From contig JAIQGI010000005.1 of assembly GCA_020072565.1 (NCBI GenBank), positions 124,001 through 188,000 on the forward strand: DNA of 64,000 nucleotides, read 5' to 3'. The DNA comes from Terriglobia bacterium. GTDB lineage: Bacteria > Acidobacteriota > UBA6911. The notes beneath the pieces are model-generated. The model had not been told where the DNA came from and ran no database searches. It saw only the letters and a list, made by a program, of their open reading frames with translations. Position numbers and translations under genes: made by a program. How positions within the stretch are numbered: the stretch's first letter is position 1; every line of letters starts with the position of its first letter. Shown in pieces: positions 25,841 to 34,453 of this stretch.

Positions 25841-27472
25841 AAACCAAACCGCCGTACCCGGTCGTCCCTCGATGCAAGGCTTATCATGCTTTTAATGGCG
25901 TTTATTGCTGTTTGGGCAGCAGCCCCGTTCGCGCTGGACGGTGTTGTCCAGATTCACGATCCATCCACCATCATGCAGTGCGACGGCAAGTTCTACACTT
26001 ATGGCACCGGCGGCGGCACGCTGGTCTCCGACGATGGCTGGACTTGGCGTCGCGGCGTCGTACCTGCGCGCACCGGAGCAGCCCCCGACGTCATCCACAT
26101 CGGCGACCGCTACTACATGTATATTTCCGGCGTCACCATGATATGGAGCAAAAGCCTCGATCCGAATTCTCCCGATTATAAATGGGAGATCGGTGGGCCT
26201 ATCGTCGGGAAGGAAGGGCCGGACGACTTCATGAATCCCATCGATCCGGGACTCCTTCTGGATCCCGACGGGAGACTGTGGCTCACTTATGGTTCCTATT
26301 TCGGCTATATCCGTGTCGTCCAACTCGATCCCAAAACCGGCAAACGTGTCGACCCGAACGACAAGCCCGTGAACATCGCGATCAACTGCGAAGCGTCGGA
26401 CATGATTTATCGCGACGGCTGGTATTACCTGCTGGCCACGCATGGCAGCTGCTGTCGCGGCGCCGACTCCGGCTACAACATCCGTGTCGGCCGCTCCAGG
26501 AAAGCGACGGGACCCTTTCTCGATCACACTGGCCTTGATATGCTCCAGGGCGGCGGTAAGCTCGTCATCGGCTCCGGCGGTCGCTTCATTGGCCCCGGCC
26601 ACTTCGGCCTGATCGACCTGGGCGAGGGCGTGCAGAAGTTTTCCATGCACCAGGAAGCCGACCTGGACAGGGGCGGCGCCAGCGTGCTCGACATCCGCCC
26701 GCTGCTGTGGAGAGACGGCTGGCCCATCGCCGGCGAAAACATGAAGGAAGGCACGTATGAAATCGAATCCGTGCGCACCGGCACGGCGATCGAACTCGCT
26801 GTGGAGGGAATGCCGGTCGGCGGCCGGCGCGCCGGCAGGGGAGGCGGGCCGGGGGGAAGCGGAGCCGGCGCACCCGGCGGTGGACGAGGTGGGCAAGGCG
26901 TAACCGGTGAAGCCGGTCAAGCCGTCGCAGCCGGTGGCCGTGGTGCAACTGGTGACACCGGTCAAGCTGGCGCAGCCGGTGGACGAGGCGCACAGGGCGG
27001 TGCAACTGGAGCAGCCGGCGCTGGCGCCGGACGAGGAATGTTCGGAGGTACGGGCAGCCCGATTCCGCCGCAGGATGTCGCCGAGGTCTCGAAGAACTGG
27101 CCTGCCGGCAACATCGACATCCGCATGTCCAACTACATGTGCCAGGCCCAGCAGAAATGGACCATTACACCCGTCGCGAATGCCGGCGGCTACCTCGGCT
27201 CGCCGTATTTCAAGATCACCATCGCCGGCACCGACCGCACGCTGGCCGTGGGAGAGGATGGCGAACTGGTCGCCCTCCCAGCCTTTACCGGCGGGAACCA
27301 ACAGCTCTGGCGTCTCGACCAACTCACCGACGGCACCTGGCGCGTCATGCCCAAATCCGCCTCTGCCGGCAAGGAATCGCTGGCCCTTTCGGCTATCGGC
27401 AGCAGTTTTGCTACGCTGGCCAAGTTCGACCCTAAGAGCGACAAGCAACGCTGGCTATTCAAGACACCCTGA
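25838..27472 (+). CDS. GH43-like secreted arabinanase/arabinofuranosidase with collagen-like insertion, copy A
   Basis: The ~544-residue protein has a signal peptide and a five-bladed propeller. HDPSTIMQCDGKFYTYGTG gives the first catalytic Asp, MNPIDPGLLLDPDGRLWLTYG the second, and INCEASDMIYRDGWYYLLATHG the Glu, as in arabinan-active GH43. Its C-terminal half is a beta-trefoil-like module (KWTITPV to WLFKTP). Between the two is an ~85-residue Gly/Ala/Arg/Gln tract (26809-27060) with repeated G-x-y units such as GAAGGRGAQGG. The tandem paralog at 29143 has only ~20 residues at that place, so the tract is an insertion. I chose ATG 25838 over the in-frame 25799 because of the GAAGGACA site. 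Confidence 0.85.
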   Translation: MKPNRRTRSSLDARLIMLLMAFIAVWAAAPFALDGVVQIHDPSTIMQCDGKFYTYGTGGGTLVSDDGWTWRRGVVPARTGAAPDVIHIGDRYYMYISGVTMIWSKSLDPNSPDYKWEIGGPIVGKEGPDDFMNPIDPGLLLDPDGRLWLTYGSYFGYIRVVQLDPKTGKRVDPNDKPVNIAINCEASDMIYRDGWYYLLATHGSCCRGADSGYNIRVGRSRKATGPFLDHTGLDMLQGGGKLVIGSGGRFIGPGHFGLIDLGEGVQKFSMHQEADLDRGGASVLDIRPLLWRDGWPIAGENMKEGTYEIESVRTGTAIELAVEGMPVGGRRAGRGGGPGGSGAGAPGGGRGGQGVTGEAGQAVAAGGRGATGDTGQAGAAGGRGAQGGATGAAGAGAGRGMFGGTGSPIPPQDVAEVSKNWPAGNIDIRMSNYMCQAQQKWTITPVANAGGYLGSPYFKITIAGTDRTLAVGEDGELVALPAFTGGNQQLWRLDQLTDGTWRVMPKSASAGKESLALSAIGSSFATLAKFDPKSDKQRWLFKTP

Positions 27473-27531
27473 AAGCCAATCGACGATCGGAAACCATTAT
27501 TCAGAAATCGAAATCCAGCAGAGGGCTTCCT

Positions 27532-28227
27532 ATGATTACGCTACGCAACATGTGTATGCCGGCACTCGTTGTCCTGGCCGGCTCAACGTTCCTGGCCATG
27601 GCTGTTGGACAGAGCCAGACAACTCCCAGCCTCGCGCCCTTCCTGGCGCGTCCTGCTTCCGCCGCTAGGGTCCCTGATGCCAACGGATTCATGCAGCGAT
27701 GGCTTATCCTCGAACCCATCCCCGTCAATGGACAGACGGAAAGCGTCGTTCGGGCGGCTGTCAAGACTGAGTATTTTCCCGACCAGTTCACCGTCATTCC
27801 GCACGACGGCGACAAGGTGACGGTCGGCGGCAAGGAACTCGTCTGGCATGCCATCGATACCAACGATTACAATCTCAATCTCTATTACTTCGCCAAGGCT
27901 TTCGGCAAGACGAGCGACAACGCCCTGTTTTGGGCCGTCACCATCGTTAACTGCCCGCAAGATCTGCCCGGCGTGCGCCTGGCCATCGGCTCCAATGCCG
28001 CCTCGGTGTGGTGGGTCAACGGCAAGGAAGTCACCGGCATCTACGGCGACCGGCAGACCGTCATCGACGACGGCGTCTCAAAACGCCTCACGCTCAAAAA
28101 GGGGCCGAACGTCGTGCGCTGCGCCGTCGTCAATGGCAGCGGCGCCAGCGACTTTTGTGCGCGGTTCCTCGACAAGGAGGACAAGCCGCTAAAAGGATTC
28201 ACCTTGAGTGTGGGTGGTACGAAGTAA
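27532..28227 (+). CDS. Small secreted beta-sandwich-like protein, copy A
   Basis: The 231-residue protein has a signal peptide (about 1-26) followed by a single domain. Its recognisable parts are DANGFMQRWLILEPIPV, VIPHDGDKVTVGGKELVWHAID, FWAVTIVNCPQDLPGVRLAIGSNAASVWWVNGKEV and GPNVVRCAVVNGSGASDFCARFLD. The VWWVNGKEV and GPNVV pattern is that of beta-sandwich ancillary domains fused to some carbohydrate esterases and rhamnosidases ('A.vwVNG..v'). Free-standing versions are of unknown role; glycan binding is an inference. It follows GH43 copy A by 59 bp and is paralogous to the next gene, with which it also shares the leader TCAGAAATC...GGGC-TCC-ATGATTACG. Confidence 0.65.
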   Translation: MITLRNMCMPALVVLAGSTFLAMAVGQSQTTPSLAPFLARPASAARVPDANGFMQRWLILEPIPVNGQTESVVRAAVKTEYFPDQFTVIPHDGDKVTVGGKELVWHAIDTNDYNLNLYYFAKAFGKTSDNALFWAVTIVNCPQDLPGVRLAIGSNAASVWWVNGKEVTGIYGDRQTVIDDGVSKRLTLKKGPNVVRCAVVNGSGASDFCARFLDKEDKPLKGFTLSVGGTK

Positions 28228-28355
28228 CCCTTATTTGGTGTGGACAGGTTGATCAAGACACTTGACAATGCGGCACGAATCGCTCACCTTGGTCGCGGCA
28301 AAAATTCGGTGTTGTTTCGCGCACAAAAATCAGAAATCCTATTGAAGGGCCTCCC

Positions 28356-29099
28356 ATGATTACGTTCCGCAACATCGTGATATTAGTATTTGGCCTCCTG
28401 GTTTTATCGGCGTTTCAAGGCTGCTCTGCCGCGATTGGCAGCGATGCTCGCGGCCAAACGACCGGCAGTGCTCCTCGCAGCATCGCGCCCTACTTCACGC
28501 CGGCAACGCCGGGCGCCAAGGCGCCGGATCCCGACGGCTTCCTACAGCGCTGGCTGCTTCTCGAGCCGATCAACAAGCCGAACCGCACCAACACCGTATT
28601 TACCGACAGCTACGTCCGGAACGCCTTCAATACCGAGTACTTCCCCGACCAGTTCACTGTCATTCCGCGCCACGGCGACAAGGTGAAGGTCGGCGACCAG
28701 GAACTCGCATGGCATGCTCTGGATTCCGCCAATTGGAACGTCAAGCTTTTTCGCTTCGCCTATGGCCTGAACAAACCGACGTACGGCGTGATCTTCTGGG
28801 CCGTTACCATCGTCAACAGCCCGCGCGAGACTATAAACGCTCGCATGGCGGTTGGCTCAAATTCGGCGTCCATGTGGTGGCTCAACGGCAGGGAAGCCGT
28901 CATCCTCTCCGGCGACCGGCGCATGGTCATGGATGACTGCGTCTCCAAACGTCTCACGCTCAACAAGGGCCGGAACGTCATGCGCGGCGCCGTCATCAAC
29001 GGCCCCGGCTTAAGTGATTTCTGCGTCCGCTTTGTCGACGAGAGCGGCAAACCGATCAAGGATCTTACCCTAAGCCTTGAAAACGCTGGAAAAGAATGA
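28356..29099 (+). CDS. Small beta-sandwich-like lipoprotein, copy B
   Basis: The 247-residue paralog of the preceding protein shares most of its landmarks (DPDGFLQRWLLLEPI, VIPRHGDKVKVGDQELAWHALD, FWAVTIVNSPRETI, SMWWLNGREAVILSGDRR, SDFCVRFVDESGKPI). Unlike copy A its leader ends AFQGCSAAIG, a lipobox-like end with Cys, so it is probably lipid-anchored where copy A is soluble. It precedes GH43 copy B by 43 bp, giving the order GH43A-sandwichA-sandwichB-GH43B. Function is unknown; pairing with GH43 suggests a helper or binding role. Confidence 0.65.
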   Translation: MITFRNIVILVFGLLVLSAFQGCSAAIGSDARGQTTGSAPRSIAPYFTPATPGAKAPDPDGFLQRWLLLEPINKPNRTNTVFTDSYVRNAFNTEYFPDQFTVIPRHGDKVKVGDQELAWHALDSANWNVKLFRFAYGLNKPTYGVIFWAVTIVNSPRETINARMAVGSNSASMWWLNGREAVILSGDRRMVMDDCVSKRLTLNKGRNVMRGAVINGPGLSDFCVRFVDESGKPIKDLTLSLENAGKE

Positions 29100-29142
29100 G
29101 TCGTGCTATTTCGGTCTATATCGTCTTGTGCTCGGAGCCTTT

Positions 29143-30609
29143 ATGAAACCCCATATTCTGGCCGCAGCGGTTCTTTTGGGAGCAGCGGTTCCCACTCTGT
29201 TTTCTTTTCAGTCTCGTCCGGCACCGGCGCTGGACGGCGAACCCTATATCCACGATCCCTCGACCATCATGCAGTGCGATGGCAAGTTCTACACCTTCGG
29301 CACCGGCGGCGGAGGCTTGATCTCCGACGACGGCTGGACCTGGCACAGCGGGGCCGTGCGTCCCGGCGGCGGAGTGGCCCCCGACATCATCCACATCGGG
29401 GATCGCTTCTTCGTGACCTATGCCAGGGGAGGAGGCGGATTGGCAGGTGGACATGCCAGCGGTGTCCACATCATGTGGACCAAGACGCTCGACCCCAAAT
29501 CCCCCGACTTCGGATTCAAAGACGACACCATCGTCGCCTCGTCTGACGGCATAGAGGACTGCGATGCCATCGATCCGGCGTTCCTCCTCGATCCCACCGA
29601 TGGCCGATTGTGGCTCACCTACGGGACCTACTTCGGCTACATCCGCCTCGTCGAGCTCGATCCCAAAACGGGTCTGCGCATGCCCAAAAATAGGCCCCTT
29701 AACATAGCCATCGACTGCGAAGCCACTGCCATGATGTATCGTGACGGCTGGTACTACCTATTGGGCACTCACGGCACATGCTGCGACGGCGCCAACTCCA
29801 CCTACAATATCCGCGTGGGCCGCTCCAAGAAAGTGACGGGCCCCTTCCTTGACAACATAGGCATGGACATGCTCAAAGGCGGCGGCAAGTTCCTTGTGGG
29901 GGCCAGCGGTCGTTTCGTCGGGACGGGCCATTTCGGTCTGCTGGACCTGGGCGACGGCGTGCAGAAATTCTCCTGCCATTACGAGGCCGACCTGGACCGC
30001 AGCGGCCGTAGCGTGCTGGACATTCGCCCGTTGCTTTGGAAAGACGGGTGGCCTGTTGCCGGCGACAACTTCAAGGAAGGAACCTATGAGATCCAGTCCG
30101 AACGCAGCGGCTATGCGCTGGAACTGGCTGTGGATTTCGTGCGGATGGACCGCGGCGGACGCGGTGGTTTCGGCGCCCCTGCCGGCCCCGTGATTCCAGT
30201 TGCGGCCCAGGAGCTCGCCCAGGTGTCAGGGAACTGGCCGGCCGGCAACATAGAGATTCGCATCGGCGACTACATGTTCCGTCCCCATCAGAAGTGGACG
30301 ATCACGCCCGTCGCCGGTGTCGGCGGTTATCCCGGCTCGCCCTATTTCAAGATCACGATCGCCGGCACGGATCGTACGCTGGCTGCCACCTCAGGCGCCG
30401 AGGTTGTGGCGGTTCCCAGCTTTACTGGCAATCCCGAACAACTGTGGCGCATCGACCAGCTGACCGATGGCACTTACCGCATCATGCCCAAGGCTGTGCC
30501 CAATTCCAAGGAATCCCTGGCCCTGACCGCGGTCGGCGGCAGCACGCCGACCCTGACCAAGTTCGACCCCGAGAGCGACAAGGCGCGCTGGAACTTGAAA
30601 ACGCCGTGA
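29143..30609 (+). CDS. GH43-like secreted arabinanase/arabinofuranosidase, copy B
   Basis: The ~488-residue paralog of the gene at 25838 has a signal peptide (MKPHILAAAVLLGAAVPTLF), the propeller motifs HDPSTIMQCDGKFYTFGTG, CDAIDPAFLLDPTDGRLWLTYG and IDCEATAMMYRDGWYYLLGTHG, and the same C-terminal trefoil-like module (KWTITPVAGVGGYPG to ARWNLKTP). It lacks the long collagen-like tract of copy A, having only MDRGGRGGFGAPAG. It differs in the loop after blade 1, where it carries ARGGGGLAGGHASG. I use the ATG at 29143; an upstream in-frame start at 29077 would overlap the previous gene. It is the last gene of the run beginning at 21315. Confidence 0.85.
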   Translation: MKPHILAAAVLLGAAVPTLFSFQSRPAPALDGEPYIHDPSTIMQCDGKFYTFGTGGGGLISDDGWTWHSGAVRPGGGVAPDIIHIGDRFFVTYARGGGGLAGGHASGVHIMWTKTLDPKSPDFGFKDDTIVASSDGIEDCDAIDPAFLLDPTDGRLWLTYGTYFGYIRLVELDPKTGLRMPKNRPLNIAIDCEATAMMYRDGWYYLLGTHGTCCDGANSTYNIRVGRSKKVTGPFLDNIGMDMLKGGGKFLVGASGRFVGTGHFGLLDLGDGVQKFSCHYEADLDRSGRSVLDIRPLLWKDGWPVAGDNFKEGTYEIQSERSGYALELAVDFVRMDRGGRGGFGAPAGPVIPVAAQELAQVSGNWPAGNIEIRIGDYMFRPHQKWTITPVAGVGGYPGSPYFKITIAGTDRTLAATSGAEVVAVPSFTGNPEQLWRIDQLTDGTYRIMPKAVPNSKESLALTAVGGSTPTLTKFDPESDKARWNLKTP

Positions 30610-30655
30610 AGGGGATAGATCAAAGCAAAATCGGGACAGGCACCATTTTTCGCTT

Positions 30656-30786
30656 CCGTTGTCGGCGGCCCAACTCCGGGCTGCAGCAGCAGTGGCCCCG
30701 GAAGAACGCGGCGGTGCGGCGGTGTTATCACCCACGGCCAGCGTGATCAGACTTGCAAGCGCCAGAAGAGTTTGAAAGCGTCGCAT
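30656..30786 (-). pseudogene. 5' stub of a second GH43 gene (signal peptide only)
   Basis: From an ATG at 30786 the frame reads a signal peptide and mature start (MRRFQTLLALASLITLAVG, NTAAPP, AAAARSWAADNG) that parallels the GH43 protein at 20879 (LAVGLNTAAPP, SWAADNGNG). Homology ends just before the first propeller blade. The rest of the gene is absent; the plus-strand GH43 copy B ends 46 bp away. The upstream leader and operator have been kept (see 30787-31052), so the duplicate lost its enzyme but not its control region. Confidence 0.8.
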
Positions 30787-31052
30787 GGCGATAGTCCTCG
30801 AACAGGATTACTGCTCCAATGACACGAGCGAGCACTTCAACAGCGCAGACAGCCACTTTTCGCGTCGCACAGTTCGCAGCTGCTGGGCGCCGGCCAGGTG
30901 GTCCGAGTGAGGGATAGTCCGGATAAGTTGCCTCTTGGGAATCTGCCCCTCGCAGGCCAGGCTTGGGCTACCAGTTACCTTGTATGACGTAGGACTTTGA
31001 CTCGTTTGCATTGTATGCCAAAACGGCTGATATGGATGCGGCATATTGGCAT
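30787..31052. promoter_or_regulatory. Duplicate of the GH43 leader and inverted-repeat operator
   Basis: These bases align with 20880-21179. The terminal inverted repeat ATGCCAAAA (31015-31023) and TATTGGCAT (31044-31052) has one mismatch and a 20-base spacer. In between, blocks such as CAGGATTACT, CAACAGC and CGCGTCGCA are shared. It now faces the Gfo/Idh gene at 31329 on the plus side, which may have inherited the control element. Confidence 0.55.
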
Positions 31053-31196
31053 AGCTCCGCCTCGATTGGCGGTTCGCACAGCCTTTTGAAAGGGTCGCCC
31101 GGATCAGTGCCCAAAAGCCGTATTCAGTGAGGCGCTCTCAGTGTAGAATCCAGCGGTGGCGGAGAGTTCGATCCCGAGGTTTGCATATCGTTTTTG

Positions 31197-31250
31197 GGAG
31201 GAAGGGGCCCCCGAAGGATGCAGCCATGCGAAATGGCAGCCACTTCTTCC
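31197..31250 (+). ncRNA. Candidate structured leader element, copy A
   Basis: An outer stem GGAGGAAG (31197-31204) with CTTCTTCC (31243-31250) encloses GCAGCCATGCGAAATGGCAG (31220-31239), whose GCCAT/ATGGC arms form a small hairpin with a GCGAA loop. Seventeen or eighteen of those 20 bases recur at 42184-42203 before the GH10 gene. It lies ~80 bp before the Gfo/Idh ATG and ~50 bp after a TAGAAT box at 31144. I do not recognise it as a known riboswitch. Confidence 0.3.
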
Positions 31251-31328
31251 AATCCTTCGAAATCCGAAACAGATTCAACATGAATTGCAGCGGATAACGG
31301 CACAAATCATGCAACAGGAGAATCAACC

Positions 31329-32519
31329 ATGTCTCAAATGCCTCTCAATGTCGGTCTGGTTGGCGGCGGCAAGGGCGCCTTCATTGTCCACCCGCATCAA
31401 AGAGCCATCCATTTTGACGGCACGCGCCGCGTGGTTGCCGGCGCGCTGTTTCCCGATCCAAAGGTCGCGCTCGAAGAAGCCGCCAACTGGCCCTACCCGA
31501 TCAAGGGTTACGGCTCCTACGACGAGATGATTGCCGCCAACGCCAAACTGCCCGACGACCAAAAGCTGGACTACATCCTGATCGTTACCCCGAACAACGT
31601 GCACTACGATCCGGCGATGAAGGCAATGAAGGCAGGCATCGCGGTGTTCTGCGAGAAGCCACTGTGCCTGAACCTGAAGGAAGCCGCCGATCTTGTGAAG
31701 ACCTCTCGCAAGCTCAACATTCCTTTCGGGGTCGCCCATACCTATGTCGGCCACTGGACCAGTCGGCTCAGCCGTCACATTGTGCGCAGCGGATTGATCG
31801 GCGACGTGCGCTGGGTGGACAGTTATTACATTCAGGGCTGGCTCGCCACCAAGCTCGAAGACATGGGCCAGCAGCAGGCTTCCTGGCGCGTGGATCCGAA
31901 GCGCGCCGGCGGTTCGGGCTGCGGCGGCGACATCGGCACGCATGCACTCATGCAGCTTCGCTACGTCACAGGACTCGACGTTGCTAAGGTCAGCGCCCGG
32001 CTTGAGACCTTCGTCCAGGGCCGCCGCCTCGACGACCATTTCACGGTGTACTGCACGCTGAGCAACGGCGGCAAAGCGCTTGTCCGCGCCTCGCAGATTT
32101 GCATCGGCCACAAGAACGACCTTGGCATCGAAGTCGCCGGCACCAAGGGAACGCTCGTCTGGCGCCAGGAAGAATCCGAGTCAGTTACCATCATGCTGCC
32201 GGGCCAGCCCGATCGTGTCTATTGGCGCGGCGCCGTCACCCCGGGCGACGGATTCCTGCCCAAGGATGTCCCCGCTGACCTGATGGCCGAGCCGACGATC
32301 CCTTCGGGCCACCCCGAGGCATTCCACGATGCCTTCGCCCGGCTGCATCGTGGCTTCGAGGCCGACGTGCGGTTATGGAAAGCAGGCAAATCCTTCAAGT
32401 GCGATGGGATCAAATACGCCAACGTCGAGGACGGCTGGATGGGCATTGCCTTCATCGAGACCTGCGTCAAGAGCAGCGCTAAGAAGGGCGGCTGGACGTC
32501 GATGCCCAAAGCGATCTGA
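31329..32519 (+). CDS. Gfo/Idh/MocA-family NAD(P)-dependent oxidoreductase
   Basis: The 396-residue protein has no signal peptide. The Rossmann start [19 protein letters not shown], the [12 protein letters not shown] motif with the catalytic Lys, and [17 protein letters not shown] with the usual Asp and His define the family. The C-terminal sheet domain is complete ([14 protein letters not shown] to EAFHDAF). Such enzymes act on sugars, inositols or keto-sugars in the cytoplasm. The very short glycine loop and the [11 protein letters not shown] segment put it with the group often found beside xylose or glucoside use genes; the substrate is unknown. It stands between the duplicated GH43 control region and an inverted repeat after its stop. 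Confidence 0.88.
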   Translation: MSQMPLNVGLVGGGKGAFIVHPHQRAIHFDGTRRVVAGALFPDPKVALEEAANWPYPIKGYGSYDEMIAANAKLPDDQKLDYILIVTPNNVHYDPAMKAMKAGIAVFCEKPLCLNLKEAADLVKTSRKLNIPFGVAHTYVGHWTSRLSRHIVRSGLIGDVRWVDSYYIQGWLATKLEDMGQQQASWRVDPKRAGGSGCGGDIGTHALMQLRYVTGLDVAKVSARLETFVQGRRLDDHFTVYCTLSNGGKALVRASQICIGHKNDLGIEVAGTKGTLVWRQEESESVTIMLPGQPDRVYWRGAVTPGDGFLPKDVPADLMAEPTIPSGHPEAFHDAFARLHRGFEADVRLWKAGKSFKCDGIKYANVEDGWMGIAFIETCVKSSAKKGGWTSMPKAI

Positions 32520-32538
32520 TTCGAGGAAATGGTGGACG

Positions 32539-32602
32539 CTCACCTATTTCCATACGACGGTGCAGCATCCCAGAAGTGGATGCCAAGCAGGAAATAGGTG
32601 AG
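32539..32602. repeat. Intergenic inverted repeat after the Gfo/Idh gene
   Basis: CTCACCTATTTCC (32539-32551) and GGAAATAGGTGAG (32590-32602) are perfect 13-base inverted arms around 38 bases. It lies 20 bp after the oxidoreductase stop; no T-run follows, so a mobile or REP-like palindrome is as likely as a terminator. The remaining gap to 32849 holds no gene I recognise. Confidence 0.65.
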
Positions 32603-32849
32603 CATTCCCCGATGCCCGAGCCTGCCCTTCAGCAACGCCGACGGTCGGCAGCCTTGCCGGCACGCGCCCAAAACGCATCCTGGTCGCGAATCCGTGGCCG
32701 GAAGAGTGTCGGGCTTTGCCTGGCGTCTCCCCTACAGTTTGCCGCCCACAAAAAAACATGACCCCTCATAGCAGAAACTGATCCTGTTCGGATTGACTTG
32801 ATGGCGCCAGCTTCCTTAGGATGCTGCATAAAGAAGGGAGGATTGAGGA

Positions 32850-33185
32850 ATGAGCAAGAGAATTCGCCACATGGGGATGACCATGACCACAGAAGAACAC
32901 GAACGTTGGCATGCAAAGCACCCGACACTTACTCCCAAGCAGCACGACGCCCTCATGAAAAAGCTGGGGGTGAACAAGGGGCAGGACGAGGAATGGCACC
33001 GCACCCATCAAACCCCCGACGAAGAGCGGCTGAAAGGGACCAAGAGTATCAATCGGCTTGCCGTCGGCGGCGGATTTCTCGCATGGTGCGTCAAGCGAGG
33101 TTGGCTGGTCCTGCAGGGCAATCAATACTTCGCCACGCCCAAGGGTGTGCGAGAACTGCGTGAGCAGTTCGACATCAAGCTTTAG
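32850..33185 (+). CDS. Small conserved-looking hypothetical protein with winged-helix-like C-terminus
   Basis: The 111-residue protein begins MSKRIRHMGMTMTTEEHERWH and is rich in His, Lys and Glu in its first half (TPKQHDALMKKLGVNKGQDEEWHRTHQTPDEERLK). The second half, FLAWCVKRGWLVLQGNQYFATPKGVRELREQFDI, has the helix-strand-helix spacing of a small winged-helix domain. A ribosome site (GGAGGATTGAGGA) precedes the ATG by a few bases, which supports a real gene. I do not recognise a family; a DNA-binding role is only a guess. Confidence 0.55.
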   Translation: MSKRIRHMGMTMTTEEHERWHAKHPTLTPKQHDALMKKLGVNKGQDEEWHRTHQTPDEERLKGTKSINRLAVGGGFLAWCVKRGWLVLQGNQYFATPKGVRELREQFDIKL

Positions 33186-33229
33186 CCGGTTATTCCATTC
33201 CTGCGTTATACTCGACGCAAAGAATTCTA

Positions 33230-33709
33230 TTGCGGGGGACAAATATAAAAATCAAATTGGCAGCGCTGATTTGCCTCCTCGCCGGCATGGCAGCCGGAAC
33301 GAATCCGGATCGTGGATGGGTGGCCGATACAGGAGCGTCGCGCCTCGCCGGGCTGGAGCTGGACTCGGGCAAGTCGGGCGACGCGCTTTTGCCGTCGGCC
33401 CGGGCCGTAGAATTCCGGATGACTGGCAAAGCGGATGCGCCTCAATCGACTCTCAGTCTCTGGTATCGCGAGCCGGCCGCAATATGGGAGGAAGCGCTGC
33501 CGGTCGGCAACGGCTTCCTCGGAGCTATGGTGTTTGGCGGTGTGCCGACCGAACGTGTTCAATTCAATGAGCACACTGTCTGGACTGGCCGGCCGCATTC
33601 GTATGCACACGATGGAGCTGTAAAGGCACTGCCGGAAATGCGCCGGTTGCTTCAGAAGATGCGGCAACTTGAGAACAAAGAATACCGCGTTCCGTCCAGC
33701 TCCGCGTGA
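33230..33709 (+). pseudogene. GH95 alpha-fucosidase, N-terminal fragment
   Basis: Codons after 33250 read a signal peptide (KIKLAALICLLAGMAAG), a linker, and then LSLWYREPAAIWEEALPVGNG, FLGAMVFGGVPTERVQFNEHTVWTG and ALPEMRRLLQ, the first ~70 residues of a GH95 domain as in the intact enzyme at 58708. Homology stops after MRRLLQ and the frame ends at 33709. The first codon of the natural signal peptide is ATA (ATA AAA ATC AAA), suggesting a lost ATG; the only usable start is a TTG at 33230. A relic of a second GH95 gene, next to the fucose-type operon. Confidence 0.8.
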
Positions 33710-33832
33710 ACGGAGAGGTCAAGACCTTGATGGCGGCAAAGGGATAAGGAGCGAATGCGAATGAAAGATCCTGCACAAAAGCTGCCCGTTGTGGAAAAGG
33801 TCGGCTACGGTGTGGGCGATAGTGAGCTCCAT

Positions 33833-34384
33833 TTATCCCTCAAGCGCGGCGAAGACGAGACGGTAGAAATCCGGATGCGATTGCCAGGTCTGGGCCGTAA
33901 TAATGCGCCCGTCACGCACGGCCTCGTGACGGTCCCAGGTTCCGCCGGCCTGCACCACCTCGAAGCGCACATTTTCATAGCAGGTAACGCAGCGGTCCTT
34001 GACCAATCCCGCCGCGACCAGGATCTGAATGCCGTGGCAGATCGCGAAAACCCATTTTTTCGACACCTCGAAAGCGCGGACCAGCTCCAGCAGCCTCTCG
34101 TCGTGGCGCAGATACTCGGGTGCGCGCCCGCCAATCAGCAGGATGGCGTCGAAGTCCTCGACTCGCGCTTCGGAAAAAGCGAGTGCTGCGTCAAGGCAGT
34201 AGCCGGGGCGCTCGATGTAGGTATCCCATCCCGGCTCAAAGTCGTGCATCACCAGATGCAGGCGGCGGCGCGCGGGCGCGGCAACCGTTACAGTGTCGCC
34301 TGCTTCCCGGAAACGGTGCACGGCGTAAAGCGTCTCGTACGATTCTCCGGCATCGCCGGTGACAAGCAGGATGCGTCGGTTCAT
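33833..34384 (-). CDS. DJ-1/PfpI-family protein
   Basis: The 183-residue cytoplasmic protein has the DJ-1/PfpI fold signatures: RILLVTGDAGESYE at strand 1, FDAILLIGGRAPEYL, and the nucleophile elbow KKWVFAICHGIQIL with Cys116 followed by His117. DGRIITAQTWQSHPDFY closes the domain. Members of this family include glyoxalases, deglycases and amidotransferase-like proteins, and the exact reaction cannot be read. It is the last gene of the minus-strand run AKR-lactonase-dehydrogenase-DJ-1, 69 bp after the dehydrogenase, which hints at handling a reactive carbonyl product of that pathway. Confidence 0.85.
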   Translation of the reverse strand: MNRRILLVTGDAGESYETLYAVHRFREAGDTVTVAAPARRRLHLVMHDFEPGWDTYIERPGYCLDAALAFSEARVEDFDAILLIGGRAPEYLRHDERLLELVRAFEVSKKWVFAICHGIQILVAAGLVKDRCVTCYENVRFEVVQAGGTWDRHEAVRDGRIITAQTWQSHPDFYRLVFAALEG

Positions 34385-34453
34385 GGCCCCTCTCTTAACG
34401 CAGTGAAGTAAACGTAATCAAGTTGTTTATTCGAGATACGTCTCGGAACCTTT

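Noticed and set aside
26880-27060. The repeated GGT/GCA units considered as a minisatellite or CRISPR-like array
   Set aside because: Units are short, imperfect and stay in the GH43 reading frame; there are no spacers of unique sequence.
25892-27448. 518-codon minus-strand frame opposite GH43A
   Set aside because: Shadow frame created by the strong codon bias and the repetitive Gly tract; no domain or ribosome site.
33700-33760. Possible start of a (2Fe-2S) protein (VQLRVNGEVKTLMAAKG) after the GH95 stub
   Set aside because: Only ~18 codons without a start codon or cluster cysteines; too short to support.
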